Of a stretch of DNA of 64,000 bases, positions 32,549 through 45,164 are shown piece after piece. The stretch covers positions 28,561,730-28,625,729 of the forward strand of contig OY997592.1 of assembly GCA_963921825.1 (NCBI GenBank). The letters run 5' to 3'. How positions within the stretch are numbered: the first letter of the stretch is position 1; each line of letters starts with the position of its first letter. The translations under genes and the position numbers were made by a program. The notes under the pieces are model-generated. The model saw only the letters and a list, made by a program, of their open reading frames with translations. It did not search any database and was not told the DNA's origin. Origin of the DNA: Erodium maritimum. Lineage: Eukaryota > Streptophyta > Magnoliopsida > Geraniales > Geraniaceae.

Positions 32549-34236
32549 TGTTAGTCTTAGTGCCCATAGTTCAATCCTAAATGTCCAAATGTATATATCA
32601 TCGTTAGCAATAAAATTAAAGCGGCTTTATATTACTTATGTGTTGGAGTAATATATCGATGTGTGCTCTGATCTATGCCCACCATGCGAATAGAACCATA
32701 GATCGAGATAGATCACACTCGATGGGTCCCTAGTCAACAAAGCTTCACTAGAAGCGACTAGTATGAAAGATGGCTCTTTATGGCTTACGTTCCGTTAATC
32801 ATTGGAATGGGATTCCGGAGGCTGATCATAGATATCATGTGGAACATGATATTGGACGACCCGCCCTAAATATGTGCCATAGATTAAGTCATGAACATAT
32901 TCAGTGTCGTAGCTTGTCATGTATCCTTAGACCAAGGAGTCTTTGTGATCGCTATGTAGTCAACAACTGAGTTTGACCTAAACCTAACATTTTCCGTAAC
33001 AGGGCTTCCATAACGGCCAGGATTGGCTTGGGGACGGGCGACATGAGTGACACGAAAGGCGGCTAAGGGATTTATCCCTCATACTGAGGTATGGGAAAGA
33101 TATCGGTTCTCGACCGCTTGATCGAGAGTGACTGAAAGAATAGCATGGCCATGCACATGATACTGGGTATCATATCTTCAGTCATCTCACATATCAAGGA
33201 ACGGTGATTGAGAATAATAAGGATGACGACTCTATGCCTTATCTCAATCAGGATATCGGAGATAAAAAGATAATGACAGGGATGACGGAAAGGTTAGAAT
33301 CGACAGGGTCGATTCGTTATGCAGTGTCAGGCAATACTAAAGTCTCGTTAGTTGCCACTTAAATAGGATCAAGTAAAATGGGATTTTACGTTGATCTATT
33401 GACATGCATAAACCTAAGGGTCACACCGGAGGATGAAACTCATTGACACATTTATGGAGAATGGCCAAAAGGGAGTTGTCTCGGGACATGACCAAAACTG
33501 GGTTTTGGGTCATGTGCCCGTACGTGAATAGGACTTTACGGATCGAGACAAGGCTTGGAGTCTTGGGATTGATCGCGTCGGATAATGTTGGACATTTCCG
33601 GTATGGAAGGCTTGGAGGCGATGAGCGAATCACGGGACCTCGTTAGAAATGGCCACGGGCCATGTTCCAAGAGGCCCATGAAAGGCCCATGCAACCAAGG
33701 CCCATGGAACTAATTAATCAAGTCTTGATTAATTAGTACTAAGTAAGCAAGACAAGGATTAAGGTGTTGGTGATTCACCACCTAACCCAATCTTGTCTTG
33801 CCATACTTTGTCCTATTTACACCTTACTTGACACCATACTTGTCTCATGCCTTTAGTTGGACACGTATGGGTTTTGTTATGTTTAAGTCATCTTTTTTCA
33901 ACATAACAAACACAAGACAAGAATAGGAAACACATTTTCTCTCCCTCTTCCATGGCCATTTCAGGTTTGGCTAGTTTCCACCTCCTTTTTTGTGTTCTTG
34001 AGTCCTCAAAGAGAAGAACAACGTGACTTTGATTCACATGTGGATACGTAGGCGTCTTGGAGACTCAAGCCAATCATTCATTAACCGGTGTTCTTGTTTT
34101 GGTAAGAGATAGTGCTGAATTTTTCTCTTGTGAATCCATTCTTTGTTAGTTGTTTCATGGTTTTAATCGTCTCTTGGTTTTTATTGATTTTCCGCTGCGA
34201 GTTGGTTCATCTCCAACCCTACCTCGAGACCCAACA
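32549..34236 (+). repeat. Copia 3' LTR
   Basis: TGTTAG...CCAACA, 1688 bp, longer than the 5' LTR because it has escaped two deletions. A perfect inverted repeat, 'TTAATCAAGTCTTGATTAA', is at about 33714; the same one is in the solo LTR near 25334. Confidence 0.95.
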
Positions 34237-34241
34237 CTCCC

Positions 34242-35640
34242 CCGCTAGTAATTTAACGTGCCAACCAGACGCAGGCACCACCCCTTCCCGTACATCAGCA
34301 GTTGCGCTCCTACGAACCAATGGCGCCGGGTCTTTACAACACGCGATCCTGGGTGGGCGCGGCCACCACCACAACTTCTACCCACACATGCGACCGCATG
34401 GCAGCAATCGAATCAGTAGATAGCTGATCTCCACCATCCCCTCGCCGGATGTTCCCATGTACAAAAGTCGGGGCTTTCGTGTAGTACCACCCAAGGAGGC
34501 CTACGGGCACTTGGCCGGCATCACAGTTGAGGGCTCGAGGATCCGGGTTAGGTACCGGGTCCATTGTTGCCCCGGTCCCCATCCCTCGAGATGACCGAGC
34601 CTTAGATATCGAATCCATTGTCACCAGGGTTGGGGCCTCAGGCTCCCGCTCCCAACCCGATGTCTCACCATCTCCACCAGACCCTCCAAAGGATTGCAGC
34701 GGCATCCCAGCCGGACGTCTGACGTGTAGGCGATGCCCTCGTTCCACTTTGAAGCGCAGTAGTCCTTGTTGATATGCCGGGAGATGACTCTTGAGGATAC
34801 TGGGTCGAAGCCGATGTTCAGGCTCTCTTCCCGGCCATGGTCGCCTTAGTAGCCGGTGCCTCCATCCTTAAGGTCAGAGGTAGAAAGCCACCAGCCCCAT
34901 AGGCAGTATCGAGGCCCGCCTCGTTGAAGGGTATCCAAACCCTCCTCTTCCTCCGTGTCCATCCATGTCGGACGAACATGGATGAGGATTCTACCGTACT
35001 CCGTCTCACCCCATAGCGATCGCAAACCAGGTGCTGGAGTCGGGTTTATATCACCGTGACCGAGGAGAACGCCGAGGTTTCTGTCATGTCCCTGATCGTC
35101 CTCGCCACCATGAAAAGTGGGGGAGCATACTGCGTAAGCGCACCTCGATGTCGTGTCCCAGTCAACCCAGCCACCAGAGCAAGGTCGTGGTGGGCCCAGG
35201 GAGATGGGTTAAGGTTCGGCCGAAGCCGCGTCGCCTCTTGGCTTGAGTCGGAAGGCATCCAAGCCCCCGCACCAGTGCATCCTTACATAGGGCACCAAGC
35301 GGCGGAGAAGGGGTCGAATCAGGAAATTTGGCCGACATCAACTGGGAAGAGAATTGGGGTCCCAAGACGATCGGGCTAGACGCCAGCGAGACCACGGGAG
35401 GGATGCCGAGGGAAGGAGAAGGCGAAGGGATAGGGATGGAGATCAAATCTCATCGGTATATACCCCCCGCACCAGGCGTGGTCTGCAAGGGTTGCGACCC
35501 GATGACATAGATGAACACGGGGACTACCAGTCCGACAACGGTTGCAGGCGGTGCATGGACGGCAGTGGTAGGGAGGAACTCCATAACAGCTAGGGACTAA
35601 GGCTAGGGTTAGTATCTCAAGACGAGAGAGTTTTTTTTTA
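34242..35640. other. GC-rich transposon remnant (right piece of the Copia target)
   Basis: Open frames overlap on both strands (for example 35056-35379 and 35162-35446), rich in Pro, Arg and Gly, without a recognised domain. Composition is like the GC-rich body at 8640-9837, including a 'GAGCAAGGTCGTGG' phrase at 35177. It probably belongs to a LINE-derived or other transposon ORF. Confidence 0.35.
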
Positions 35641-37011
35641 CTAGTTCGGTTACTATCTGGCCCTTGTTAATGATATCTAAAATTACAAAAATATCATTAT
35701 ATGTGAAGGTGGAAAGACAACTCGGACGTGCAACAAGCTCGGTTACTATTCAGGGAGTAAGTCAATGGGCGATCGGACATGTGATTGAGAAAAAACCTAA
35801 AATCTTATATGCTTATATCACGGTGTACCACAAAGAGGGGGACGATAACAAGTTCAACAAAAAAAGTGGTATGTTTTTTTCTAAACAGGTTTAGTAAATT
35901 TATTGAAAATATCGGTCATTTCTCAAACAAAGGCTAGACAATGACGAAGAAAACGGCGGACAAGTTGTCATAGATGACCTGAGATTATGAGGATTCATCC
36001 TCATATGTAAGGAAGCCAATTCCTTTAGAGCTCGAGTTGGACTAAATCCGACAATGGGCAGGTCCCGAAAAGGGAATACCGCAGTCGAACATCAATTAGA
36101 CGGTGACGCTCTCACAAGTGAAGGAGACGGAGGTAGTTTTCTCTAGTACTAGGTCTCGAAAATCGTATGAGTAATTGCAATAATTAAAGGTCCGACTAGC
36201 TAAACATTAGATACTAATCTCCTAACTTTAGCTGCAACGCAAACAGATAAAAGGTAACATGCACATAGAGTTGGAGGGCCGACTCTGCTAGGAAAGAGTC
36301 GCCTTAACCTTAGATTTAACTACCCAACATAAAGAGAGGATGAGGACATACATAAAGTCGTGACTACGTAGTCGGGGTCCAGCCGAAACTCGTTAGTATT
36401 TTCTAAAGGTTTTGATCGATAATTTTTTTTTATGATTTGACTTAACATTCTAATTCAAAATTTTGAATACTTGTGTTGTGAGGTATAGATTGATGTGACA
36501 ATTTATACATGTTTAAATTCTAGGAATACACGTTTTGCAATTTGTTTTTGAATTTGTTATTAAACTTGACTGACGGATAAAACGGTCTGGCGACAAATAT
36601 TAAAATTTGGTGTGGTTGCTACTATATCGATGTATACTATCCACCAGCGTGGAGTTAGAGTGAAAAATATGTCCGCCATTATGGTTCCCCTTTATTTCTA
36701 CTATAATGACATATATATCTTAGTGTGGTTTCAACTCTAGCGACAGATTGTCCGTCGGTCTGGTGTCTACTATATATTACGACGAATATATTAATGGGTG
36801 AGATTGCTACAATAACAACGGATACGCCTGTTGGTGAGATAAAAACTACAGCCACGGGTACATACGTTGATATGGGGAAAGTTTGAACGGTGGGTTATAT
36901 TCATCGATCATGTACCTTTCTCATTGACAGGGTGTTTTGACAATCAGTGATTTTGTTAAGCGACGAGACTTGGTCGACGAAAGCATCCATCGGTGGTGCT
37001 CTTGGTTGACG
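35641..37011. other. No gene recognised; possible CACTA-like subterminal repeats
   Basis: Mixed AT-rich sequence. Between 36560 and 37010 short phrases such as 'GACGGATAAAACGG', 'CGACAGATTGTCCGTCGG' and 'AACGGATACGCC' recur in both orientations, as in transposon subterminal regions. No terminus or TSD was found. Confidence 0.3.
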
Positions 37012-37020
37012 AATAAAGAA

Positions 37021-37416
37021 GGGAAAACACCAAGAAACAACTATGGTCCGACTTTATAGCTCAAAATACAACTATAGAGAATTTTGTCGATCAAATCACA
37101 TCGTCCCGAAACTTAAACTTCAAAAACCATAAATATCTGTCAAAAAATAGACGACCCGTTAACAGCGTAGGTGTAAAGACCAAAATGACCTCAGTTTCAG
37201 TCATAACTCTATAGTTGTATTTTGTAATATAAAGTCAAACCATAGTTGTTTCTTGGTGTTTTCCCATCACGCGGTTAACTGGCCGTCTATTTTTAGACAG
37301 AAGTTTATGGTTTTTGGAGTTTAAGTTTCGAGACGATGTAATTTGGTCGACAAAATACTTTATAGTTGTATTTTGTACTATAAAGTCAGACCATAGTTGT
37401 TTCTAGGTGTTTTCCC
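37021..37416. mobile_element. MULE-type MITE with 9-bp TSD and an extra internal terminus
   Basis: It begins GGGAAAACACCAAGAAAC and ends GTTTCTAGGTGTTTTCCC, with arms of about 130 bp that include 'AAACTTAAACTTCAAAAACCAT' and its mirror. The TSD AATAAAGAA is at 37012-37020 and 37417-37425. A third terminus in the right-hand orientation ends at 37265 ('TTTCTTGGTGTTTTCCC'), so 37021-37265 alone also folds as a hairpin. Confidence 0.9.
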
Positions 37417-37683
37417 AATAAAGAACCATTGAAGACAAAATGAAAACGTAAACCAAGTCTATCTTAGGAATAGTGAACCATTCAAGTTTCGCGAGTCGTC
37501 GTGTTTAATACTAAATTATACATAATATATTTAATAAATTCATGGTAGCTTTTTAATTTTAACCAAACTTTTCTGGGAAAAAACTGGAGTTGGATCAAAT
37601 TTAAATATTTATTTTTGACTTAGATAAAGACTTGATGTTATTGCAACAGAGAAAATATTTTTTTTTCCTATAAATTTCGTGAA

Positions 37684-39611
37684 GGATTGATCGAGAAACC
37701 AAGTAATGGTCTGGGGATTAAAAATCTCAACTTGATGAATAAGGCATTACTTGCAAAATGGGGCTGGAGATTTGCTCTTGAGGAAAATTCCCTTTGGAAA
37801 CAAGTCATTTGTGCTAGACTTAGTTGGAATATAAATGAATGGGATCTGACAAAATTCACTGAGCTTGGTAAGTCATCATATATCTCTCATATAATCACTC
37901 TCCTGCAAGATCAAAGGCTCTCCTCTTTATTTGGAAATAGGGGCCTTTCTTGGCAATTGGGTAGAGGCAATAGAATTTTTTTTGGGGATGATCCATGGTG
38001 AGGAGAGGTATCCTTCAAATTCCTATTTCCTAGAATATATTCCCTAGCACAGACCAAAAACAAAACCATTGCAGATCTTTGGGATGGAGAAGAGTGGGAT
38101 TTCAATCTTAGAAGGTGGCCTAGAGGATGAGAGGAGCAAGAATGAGACCTATTCTGTATAATAACTGACTCATTACAGTTGGAGGACATGGATGATATAC
38201 TGATCTGGAAGGAAGATGTAAAGGGGTTCTCAGTCCACAAACTATATTCTTTACTTGCACAACAAGGTACCTCTTAGGAGGAGTGGACAGTCTCAATCTG
38301 GAAACCTGGCATCCCACCAAAAATCTCAACATTTTCATGGTTGGCTTGCCTGGATGTTGTGCCTTCCAAATACTTTCTTGAAGGGAGGGGTATGGAATTT
38401 TCTCTAAATCAATTGATTTGTCCCCATTGTAACTGGGAGTTTGAGGATGGATCCCAGATCTTTCTCCACTGTAAATAAGCCTGGGACACCTGGAACTTAA
38501 TTCTAGATTGGTGGGGAATCACTTGGGTCTCTCCTCCCACTGTCAAATCTCTATTCTGCTCTTGGCCTCAGTTAGTTCCCTCAAGATTCAAAAGGCTCTG
38601 GATATCAATTTTACATATCACAATTTGGCAACTCTGGCTTGCAAGGAACAATCTTCTCTTCAATGGCATCAAAGATCCTACAATTGTCACATTCACAAGA
38701 ATCATAAATATGACCTATAGTTGGGAATGTGCATCTTTCACTCAAGACAAACACTTCTCCATTCAAGACTGGTTAACCTCTCCAAGTTTGTTTCATTGAT
38801 CTTTGGTTCTCCCTGAGCTCTTCTTCAACTGGTTTTGAGCTATTTATGTTTCTTCTCTATGGGGTTTGGTTCTGGGTGGGTTGGGGGTTGGGTGGGTTGT
38901 GAGTTAATTCTTTGGTGAGGATAGGTCTTGAGTGTCCTTGGGTTTGTTTTCTTCTTTTGTGTGTGAGCTTCTCTCTCCCCCCCCCCCCCTCTTTTTCTTT
39001 TCTGAGTGTGGTTAGAGTGCTCTCTCTTGAGCTGATTCTTTTCTATTGTTTCTTGTGCCTCAAGAAAACTACCTTTGCCTTTCATCTCTGCCCTTCTAAT
39101 TGCAGGATCCGGTCTCTGTTGGTTTGCTCCTCTTATTGAAAGGGATAACTCTTGCATCTCTCAGGATTACTCAAGTTCCCATCATTAATGCAGCTTAACA
39201 CTTGGTGGGACTCAAAACTATTCTACAGTTGCTCATCTTTGATCCATACTCAGCCCACATCAATTCTTGGGTGCAATCAGGTGATACTTCAACATTCATT
39301 CAGCACCTACTCAGTACAAGCACAAACACTCATCCTCTATCATTGCTCTCAGACTTAAGGCTCAAGCAGGTTTTACAAACCTCATAAACATAATTGCATT
39401 ATCAACAGCATCCTTGCACTCACTAACCGTGCATACACTACTCTTGAGATGGATACACCTTGTCCCTCTCTTGGCTGCAGTTCTTGTCCTCTTTGCTTGA
39501 TTTAAATTTTATGTACTTTGTTGTTTGTTTGGCAATCTGTAGCTAGATTGTTCAGTTGTAACTCTTTTTTCCTCAAAAGGGGTTAATCTAAATATGTTTT
39601 CGCTGATAAAA
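37684..39611 (+). pseudogene. 5'-truncated LINE, second copy of the family at 19955
   Basis: Coding remnants start in the RT C-terminal region ('EKPSNGLGIKNLNLMNKALLAKWGWRF'), then 'LGRGNRIFFGDDPW', the zf-RVT domain ('PPKISTFSWLACLDVVPSKYFLEGRGM', 'CPHCNWEFEDGSQIFLHC') and 'IWQLWLARNNLLFN', with at least five in-frame stops. The 3' UTR is pyrimidine-rich with a (C)n run at 38979-38990 and ends 'TTTTCGCTGATAAAAAAAA' at 39611. It meets an oppositely oriented LINE tail about 10 bp further on. Confidence 0.85.
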
Positions 39612-39619
39612 AAAATAGA

Positions 39620-42600
39620 CCAATAGATTTTTTTTGACTAAAAAGTGCTCATATATTATTTAAATAAAATTAAAAGAGCTATTACACGGTATCGAGCCCT
39701 GAAGGTCTTTTTACACATAACTCTGAGGCAAGTGAACCGACACATGCTGTTTTTTGAGGTGCCATAAACGCGAAATGAAATAAAACTAAACTATGTTGAA
39801 GCCAATGACTGTTGCTCAAGGTATTGCCTAGCTGCTGCATACTTTGTAAAGTGCGACCAAACCTGTTGTCATCCATTTCTAAGGCAGGCAGAGCTCTTCC
39901 TAGAGACCCCTTTTAGGGATAGTCCCTAGAGCATTGGATTCCTTTCATTCCTCCATGCGGGCCTGCTTACCAGCCATGTCTTGATTGTCCCGGGGTTCCC
40001 CAGTGGACAACCTCTTTACTCCTTGTAAGAACCGCCCCCGGTCGAACCGGTGGTTTTTGGCGAAAGTTGACTTTCTACCGGAAAAGTCAACCGATGACTC
40101 CGGAAGTCATTCAGGACCTTTTCGGGACACAAAAAGCTTATCCGTCGTTACGCTTAGCTTAGTTGGGTTGTTTCCTTTCAAATGACTATTTTTACGAAAA
40201 AGTCAAATTCGGGTCAAACTAAGCCTAATTAAGTGCGAAACCGAATTAATTAGATGTGCTGGATTTTTATTTGTGTAGAGGTGGTCCCCACATGGACACA
40301 TGTCCATGGTGGCTTGGCAGGGAAGAAATGAGTGAGATTTGACCAAATTACCCCCATGTGAGCCAAAGAAGGAGAGAAGGAGCAAGAGGGGCACTTTAGA
40401 GTTTTCTCTTTTAGGTTTAATACCTCATTGAGACACATTTCAGCCCAAATTGTCTTGTGTTGGCCAAAATTCACAAGGAGAGGAGAGAAGGAGAGCTTCC
40501 ATTGAAGCTTGAAGAAGAAGCAAGGAGAAAAGGAGCTCCTTTGGTGGCTTTTCTTCCCAACTCTTCTCCAAAACTAGCTTTTCTTCATCCCCTTTCCATT
40601 CTTAAGGTAAATCCTCTATCTAAATTCATTTTGGTTGAATTCTACTTAGTGGGTTTGCTAGAATAAGCTTGAAACTAGTTGGGTTTCCATGGATGTTAAG
40701 CTGTTAAGGTTGAAGTATATGATTGATGCTTAAAATTAGGTTTGGATGATGAAATCTCAATGGGTTTAAGTTATTTTGATGAAACCCATTTGGGGATTGA
40801 AGTGTGGAGGTTTATGGTACTGTTTTGGAGGTTTTTGGTGGATAAAAATGGAGTTTTTCGGGTTTTATTTCGTGGAGAAGAAGCTGGAGGAAGAAGAAGG
40901 ACGAAACTGTCAGACCCGTCACGGATCCGTGACGGGTACTGTGACGGAGTGCGTCATGGCTCCGTGACGGAGACCGTGACGGCACACCTCACGGCTCCGT
41001 GACTTCACCCGTGACGGTGAGCATCACGGTTCCGTGACCCGTACCGTAACGGAGTCCGTCAAGGTTCCGTGACCCAAACCGTGATGGGTTAGAATTGGGC
41101 CTCTTGGGCCCATTCTGGTGGATTTCGAGTAATTGGGATGGTTACCTATAACCGAGCCCTTTTGGGGTTAATTGGGAATGTTTTCCTCTTTAAACCAATC
41201 GTGAATTACTCTTGATTCTCGTATTAATTTGTGATCCTAGACTTTAGACTCGAGCTCGGCGGAGGAGGCTACTAGGCGTCTTGAAGTGACTAAGCGTTTG
41301 GAAAGCGATCGAGGTAGGGAAAGTAGCGAATACCGGTTTAATTACGGAAAGTTACTAGTATGCATATAGGTTTTACGTTCTCAATATAATATGGAATCGT
41401 ATGTAGGCCGTTAATAACCGGTCTAGTCTTAGATTGCATATAGGATGTGAATAACTAGAGTAATCGCTTTAAATTATGGGAATTGTCGTGCTGTAGAATC
41501 ACATGTGACCGTATCGTGCCTTAGGATTGTGTGTTGTTTGTGGTTTAGAGTCCTTAAATGTAGATGTATAGTACACACTTTGATTACTTTAAGAATCTTG
41601 GTATGCTATATGAATTGTGATGAATGTGATATGAATGGTTATCTCGTGATATGATTGGTTGAATGAATGTGATATGAATGGTTGTCTCGTGGTGTGATTG
41701 GTTGAATGAATGTGATGAATGTGATATGAATAGCTGTCTTGCGTATGATCGGTTGAATGATAGATCGATGTGGTGTGATTGGTAAGTGACGACGGTAAGC
41801 TTGGTTGGTGTGATAAGTTCGGTGTAATGTGTTTGGTGTGGTATTGTGTGGTGTGACTTGTACCCCGTGCGACGGGAAACATCTCGACCGAGATGTGTGC
41901 CGGTCCGGTATGTGTGTGATGAGATGTACCCTGATGCTGTGTGTCCGGGAAAACCGAGGCTATATTCCAATATGTTTATGATGAGTTGCACCCCGATGAT
42001 GTGTGTCCGGGAAGACCGGGGCTATATTCCGGTATGTTTATGATGAGTTGTACCCCCGATGTTGTGTATCCGGGAAGATATCTAGACCGATGGTGTATTC
42101 CGGTACGATATATTGAGTTGTGTGGTACTACCGGGGTATCATGAGATACCAAGTGCATGGAAGTGGTTACTAATGTTATTACTTGTGTATGGAACTGTTT
42201 AATTGTTGTGATGACCTATGCTTGTCATGTGATCATCTGTGAGTCGAAATATAGTTAAACCGGAGTTTCGTGTGTTTGTCGTGTGAGTTCGTACGTGTGA
42301 TCGGTCGTGAGGTAACCGTGGGCTTGGTTCATTGGGAATGGTTTTGGGTAACGGGTGCCAAGGGCACAGTCTGAAGGAAATGTAAGAGTTCGGTTCAGTG
42401 TCGAGTTGATTCACGGGTTACATCCGAGTAGGAGCCAAGTGTTGGCTCGAATTACTTGTTTAACTGTTTCGTTAGTTGTCGTGTTCTAGTATGCCCTAAT
42501 TAGACAGTTATTCGTGGTGATGAGCGGATAGCTCATCTCCTTAACTACTTTGTCCTATTGAGCGAAAGCTCACCCCCTCTGTTTTTACTGTTTTACAGGT

Positions 42601-44480
42601 GTCGATCATGAGTTGGTGTAGAGGACGTCTCGAGGCTCGGGAGCTCATCGAGAGTCCGGGGTTTATATGCCTAGTAGAGACGTACTTTCTCTTTATGTAC
42701 TAGACCTTGTTTTTCTCATTATTTAACTTTGAGCGTTTATTCGTGGAATCATATTTTTATTTTGGAACTAAATTTGGAGATTTACGTTGTTTAAATTTAC
42801 TGTTATTATTATTTTATTTTTCTCTTTAGGTCACGTCTCGAGTCTGGTCAAAACCGGTTTTGGGGTGTGACACTCCCCCAGCTCCCGCTCCCGCTCCAAG
42901 TCCAGTTCTATCTATGTGCCCAAGCAAGTCCAGGGCATCGGCTTTCCCGCTATCCGATTACCAAGTTTTTCCAACCTGGATCGACCGAGCGGGTCTCACT
43001 ATTAGGTGTAGTAGTCGCATATACTATCGGGCCCCTACCTCTGACAAGGGGCCTTTAGGTGCAGAAGTTGAGGATATCGATTTACGAGACGCCTAATCAT
43101 CCCAATCTGTTGCATACGCCTTGATTTGTTGGTCCTTTTAAAATTCCAAGATAGAGGAGTCGAACCATGGAGTATCCACCACTTCCATGTCGCACTCGGT
43201 CACCATGTGACCAATCATACCACAATTATGACAAAACATATTCAATTTTGTATAAGAGTGACACGAACCGGGTTGGGAAATTCCCGAAAGCGAAGCAAGA
43301 TATGCAGAGGGGGCGCTCCACAAGATGCCAAAATCAAATCTTTACTGGTCATAGCATGTACCCCATTGGTCGATATCTGATGTCCTTGATCACCAGTCCC
43401 TCATCTGATTTTTCCCCATGTCTTGGTGATGATCCAAAGGAGAACCTCATTCCGGAACGGGTTGGATGTCCCCATTTTGCCCATCATATGGAAAATTTTT
43501 GCCTACCCTGAATAGATGGACTCACCGGAGTATACGGTACCATCACCTCGACCTCCTACTCTTCCTCTAAAGAGCAAGCCGATAAAAAAAATTGAATGTT
43601 GAGCAGATGGGAGTTCAAAGATACCGGAGAGTGAGGAGTCGGCCTCCTTGCATCTGGAAGTTCTACAATGGTGAACCATCCCCGACGGTGGCGTGAGCAG
43701 CGTTGGGATCATGGGGACACGATCGACGTTTTGAACCTTGACCCCTTCACAGAGAGCATACATGTCTTCCCTGGCTCCAGCCTTTCATGTTCAGACATGG
43801 GGGCTTTCCCTTTAAGAGGGTCCCGGACTAGTGGGGGCAGCGGGTTGATGGCGGGTGTCGTCGTAGGTGACGGAACGATGGGGAGAGTCGAGGCGGTAGC
43901 AGACTGAGCAAAGGCGGTGATGAGAAGAGTTTGTTCCGCCTGTGGTTGAAGAGTAGGGACAGTCACAAGAGGCGTTAGAATCTTCATGCCGTTGGGAGCG
44001 GACGACGGTGCATTCGAGTCGACGGTAGAGGGCGGCGGAGTTGAATTCACCAAAACCCTAGCATTGCTTGCAGAGGAAACTAGGGTTTGGTTCCTTAAAG
44101 GCTCGCCCCGTCGAGGTTTACTCGGAGGTTCAGATGGACCGGGAGAGAAGGACACAACCGTCGTGGTCGGGGAAGGAAGGAGAGGCGGCATAGAGGAGAA
44201 AGAGATAGGGAATGCGGCGACATAAGAGTGCTTAGGATTTGTTATGCGTATTGGTTTAATAGAAGGCCTCACGTCCGAAGAGGGGCTAGGTGGAGGCACA
44301 CGTAGAAGGGGCTGCACCAGGGCAGCCTGCGATGGGATAAGAGCGACGAAAAGGTTAACAGTCAAGTCAGTGATAGCGATAGGGGGACCCTATAGATAGG
44401 GTAGGGTTTCCTTGAGAAGGAGGATACCTCAACAATTGCGAGAGAGATTTTGAAAAGACAATAATAGACCAGTAGATAAG
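39620..44480 (-). pseudogene. LINE-derived ORF1-only element, split by a solo LTR
   Basis: On the - strand, ORF1 runs from about 44400 (Ser/Pro-rich, 'KPRRGEPLR' near 44110) through 43709-44365 to a zinc knuckle at 43200-43240 ('FCHNCGMIGHMVTEC', a full C-x2-C-x4-H-x4-C). Coding similarity ends near 42880. After removal of the LTR at 40024-42872 the sequence continues directly into the tail at 40023-39629, which includes 'GAGGAATGAAAGGAATCCA' and 'GGAAGAGCTCTGCCTGCC' (also at 16630-16710) and ends 'CAAAAAAAATC'. No endonuclease or RT lies between ORF1 and tail, the same layout as 14690-17000. The tail is shared with the LINE at 54990-59473. Confidence 0.65.
40024..42872. mobile_element. Solo LTR (TGTCAC..TTACA family), copy B, inverted
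   Basis: It starts TGTAAGAACCGCC and ends TTGGGGTGTGACA (2849 bp), with TG...CA termini, and is flanked by near-identical CTCCT (40019-40023) and CTCCC (42873-42877). It aligns in inverse orientation with copy A. Near-palindromic CGTGAC/GTCACG tandem units (about 35 bp) fill 40915-41090, and 'ATGAATGTGATATGAATGGTTGTCTCGTG' type repeats fill 41600-41760. No coding region. Confidence 0.85.
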
Positions 44481-44489
44481 AACGTGTTA

Positions 44490-44645
44490 GAGCATGTACA
44501 TCAAGGGAAACAGAAAGCAAGGAGCAAGGAGCATATTCTTGTGCTGATTGAGATGGATTGTGTTCCCGTTCCTCTAAAATTGAGAGTGAACCACATCAAG
44601 AGGAGCAAGTATAGGGATCATGCTCCTCTTGAAGTGTTAACTGGA
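44490..44645. mobile_element. Possible short Harbinger-type MITE
   Basis: 'GAGCATGTACATCAAG' at the left and 'CAAGAGGAGCATGATCC' in reverse complement at the right are partly inverted and recall PIF/Harbinger ends (GAGCATxTxCA). The TSD is not certain. Confidence 0.25.
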
Positions 44646-45164
44646 TAACTAATTATTCTTTTGCTGAATTTGTTAAAATCATATTTAATTAACAAAATAC
44701 TAAATAAAATTGAAATAAAATATATATAATTAATAAATAAATAAATAAATTTAAAAAAATACAAAATTGATTAATAAACGTGAAATTAATGAAAATTAAC
44801 AAAAAAACGAATATTTATTCATAAAAACTAAAAAAAATTATTAACAAATATAGAAAAATAATAATAACAATTTTAAAAAGAATTAAAAAAATAATAATAA
44901 TATTTAATATAAAAATAAGTTTAAAATGAAAAGAAATTAATATATGATAAATAAGAATTAATAACAAAACTTAAAAAAGATAATATGTTTATTTATTACA
45001 TGAAAATAAATTAATAAATGAATATAAAAGAATATATGATAAATAATAATTAATAACAAAACTTAAAAAAATATATGTTTATTTATTTATATAAAAATAA
45101 ATTAATATAAATAATATATATTTATATATATAAATAAGAATTAAATGGTAAGTCTCTCTTACGG
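44646..45164. repeat. AT-rich low-complexity region with a 90-bp duplication
   Basis: Nearly pure A/T. A block 'ATATATGATAAATAAxAATTAATAACAAAACTTAAAAAA' occurs at about 44940 and again about 90 bp later. No gene. Confidence 0.7.

Larger units (their letters stand above)
26184..34236 (+). mobile_element. Complete Ty1/Copia retrotransposon, coding region inactivated
   Basis: The 8053-bp element has two LTRs (26184-27475 and 32549-34236), PBS at 27477, polypurine tract at 32535-32548 and a perfect TSD CTCCC (26179-26183, 34237-34241). Internal order is gag, protease, integrase, RT, RNase H, as in Copia. Every domain carries stops, frameshifts or deletions. The LTRs, in contrast, are almost identical base for base in the stretches compared; they differ mainly by two deletions in the 5' LTR (about 65 bp at 26583 and about 330 bp near 27280). 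Young LTRs around dead coding sequence suggest mobilisation by proteins from another copy. Confidence 0.95.

Noticed and set aside
34334-35593. Several overlapping 60-137-aa frames on both strands
   Set aside because: GC-rich remnant without domains; frames overlap in every reading direction and none has a supported start or similarity.
38840-39157. 105-aa Lys/Glu/Pro-rich - strand frame
   Set aside because: It is the reverse of the pyrimidine-rich 3' UTR of a LINE, including a C-run.
41584-42158. His/Thr/Ser-rich open frames in the 42-kb region
   Set aside because: They fall in tandemly repeated, GTGATATGAATGG-type DNA of a solo LTR.
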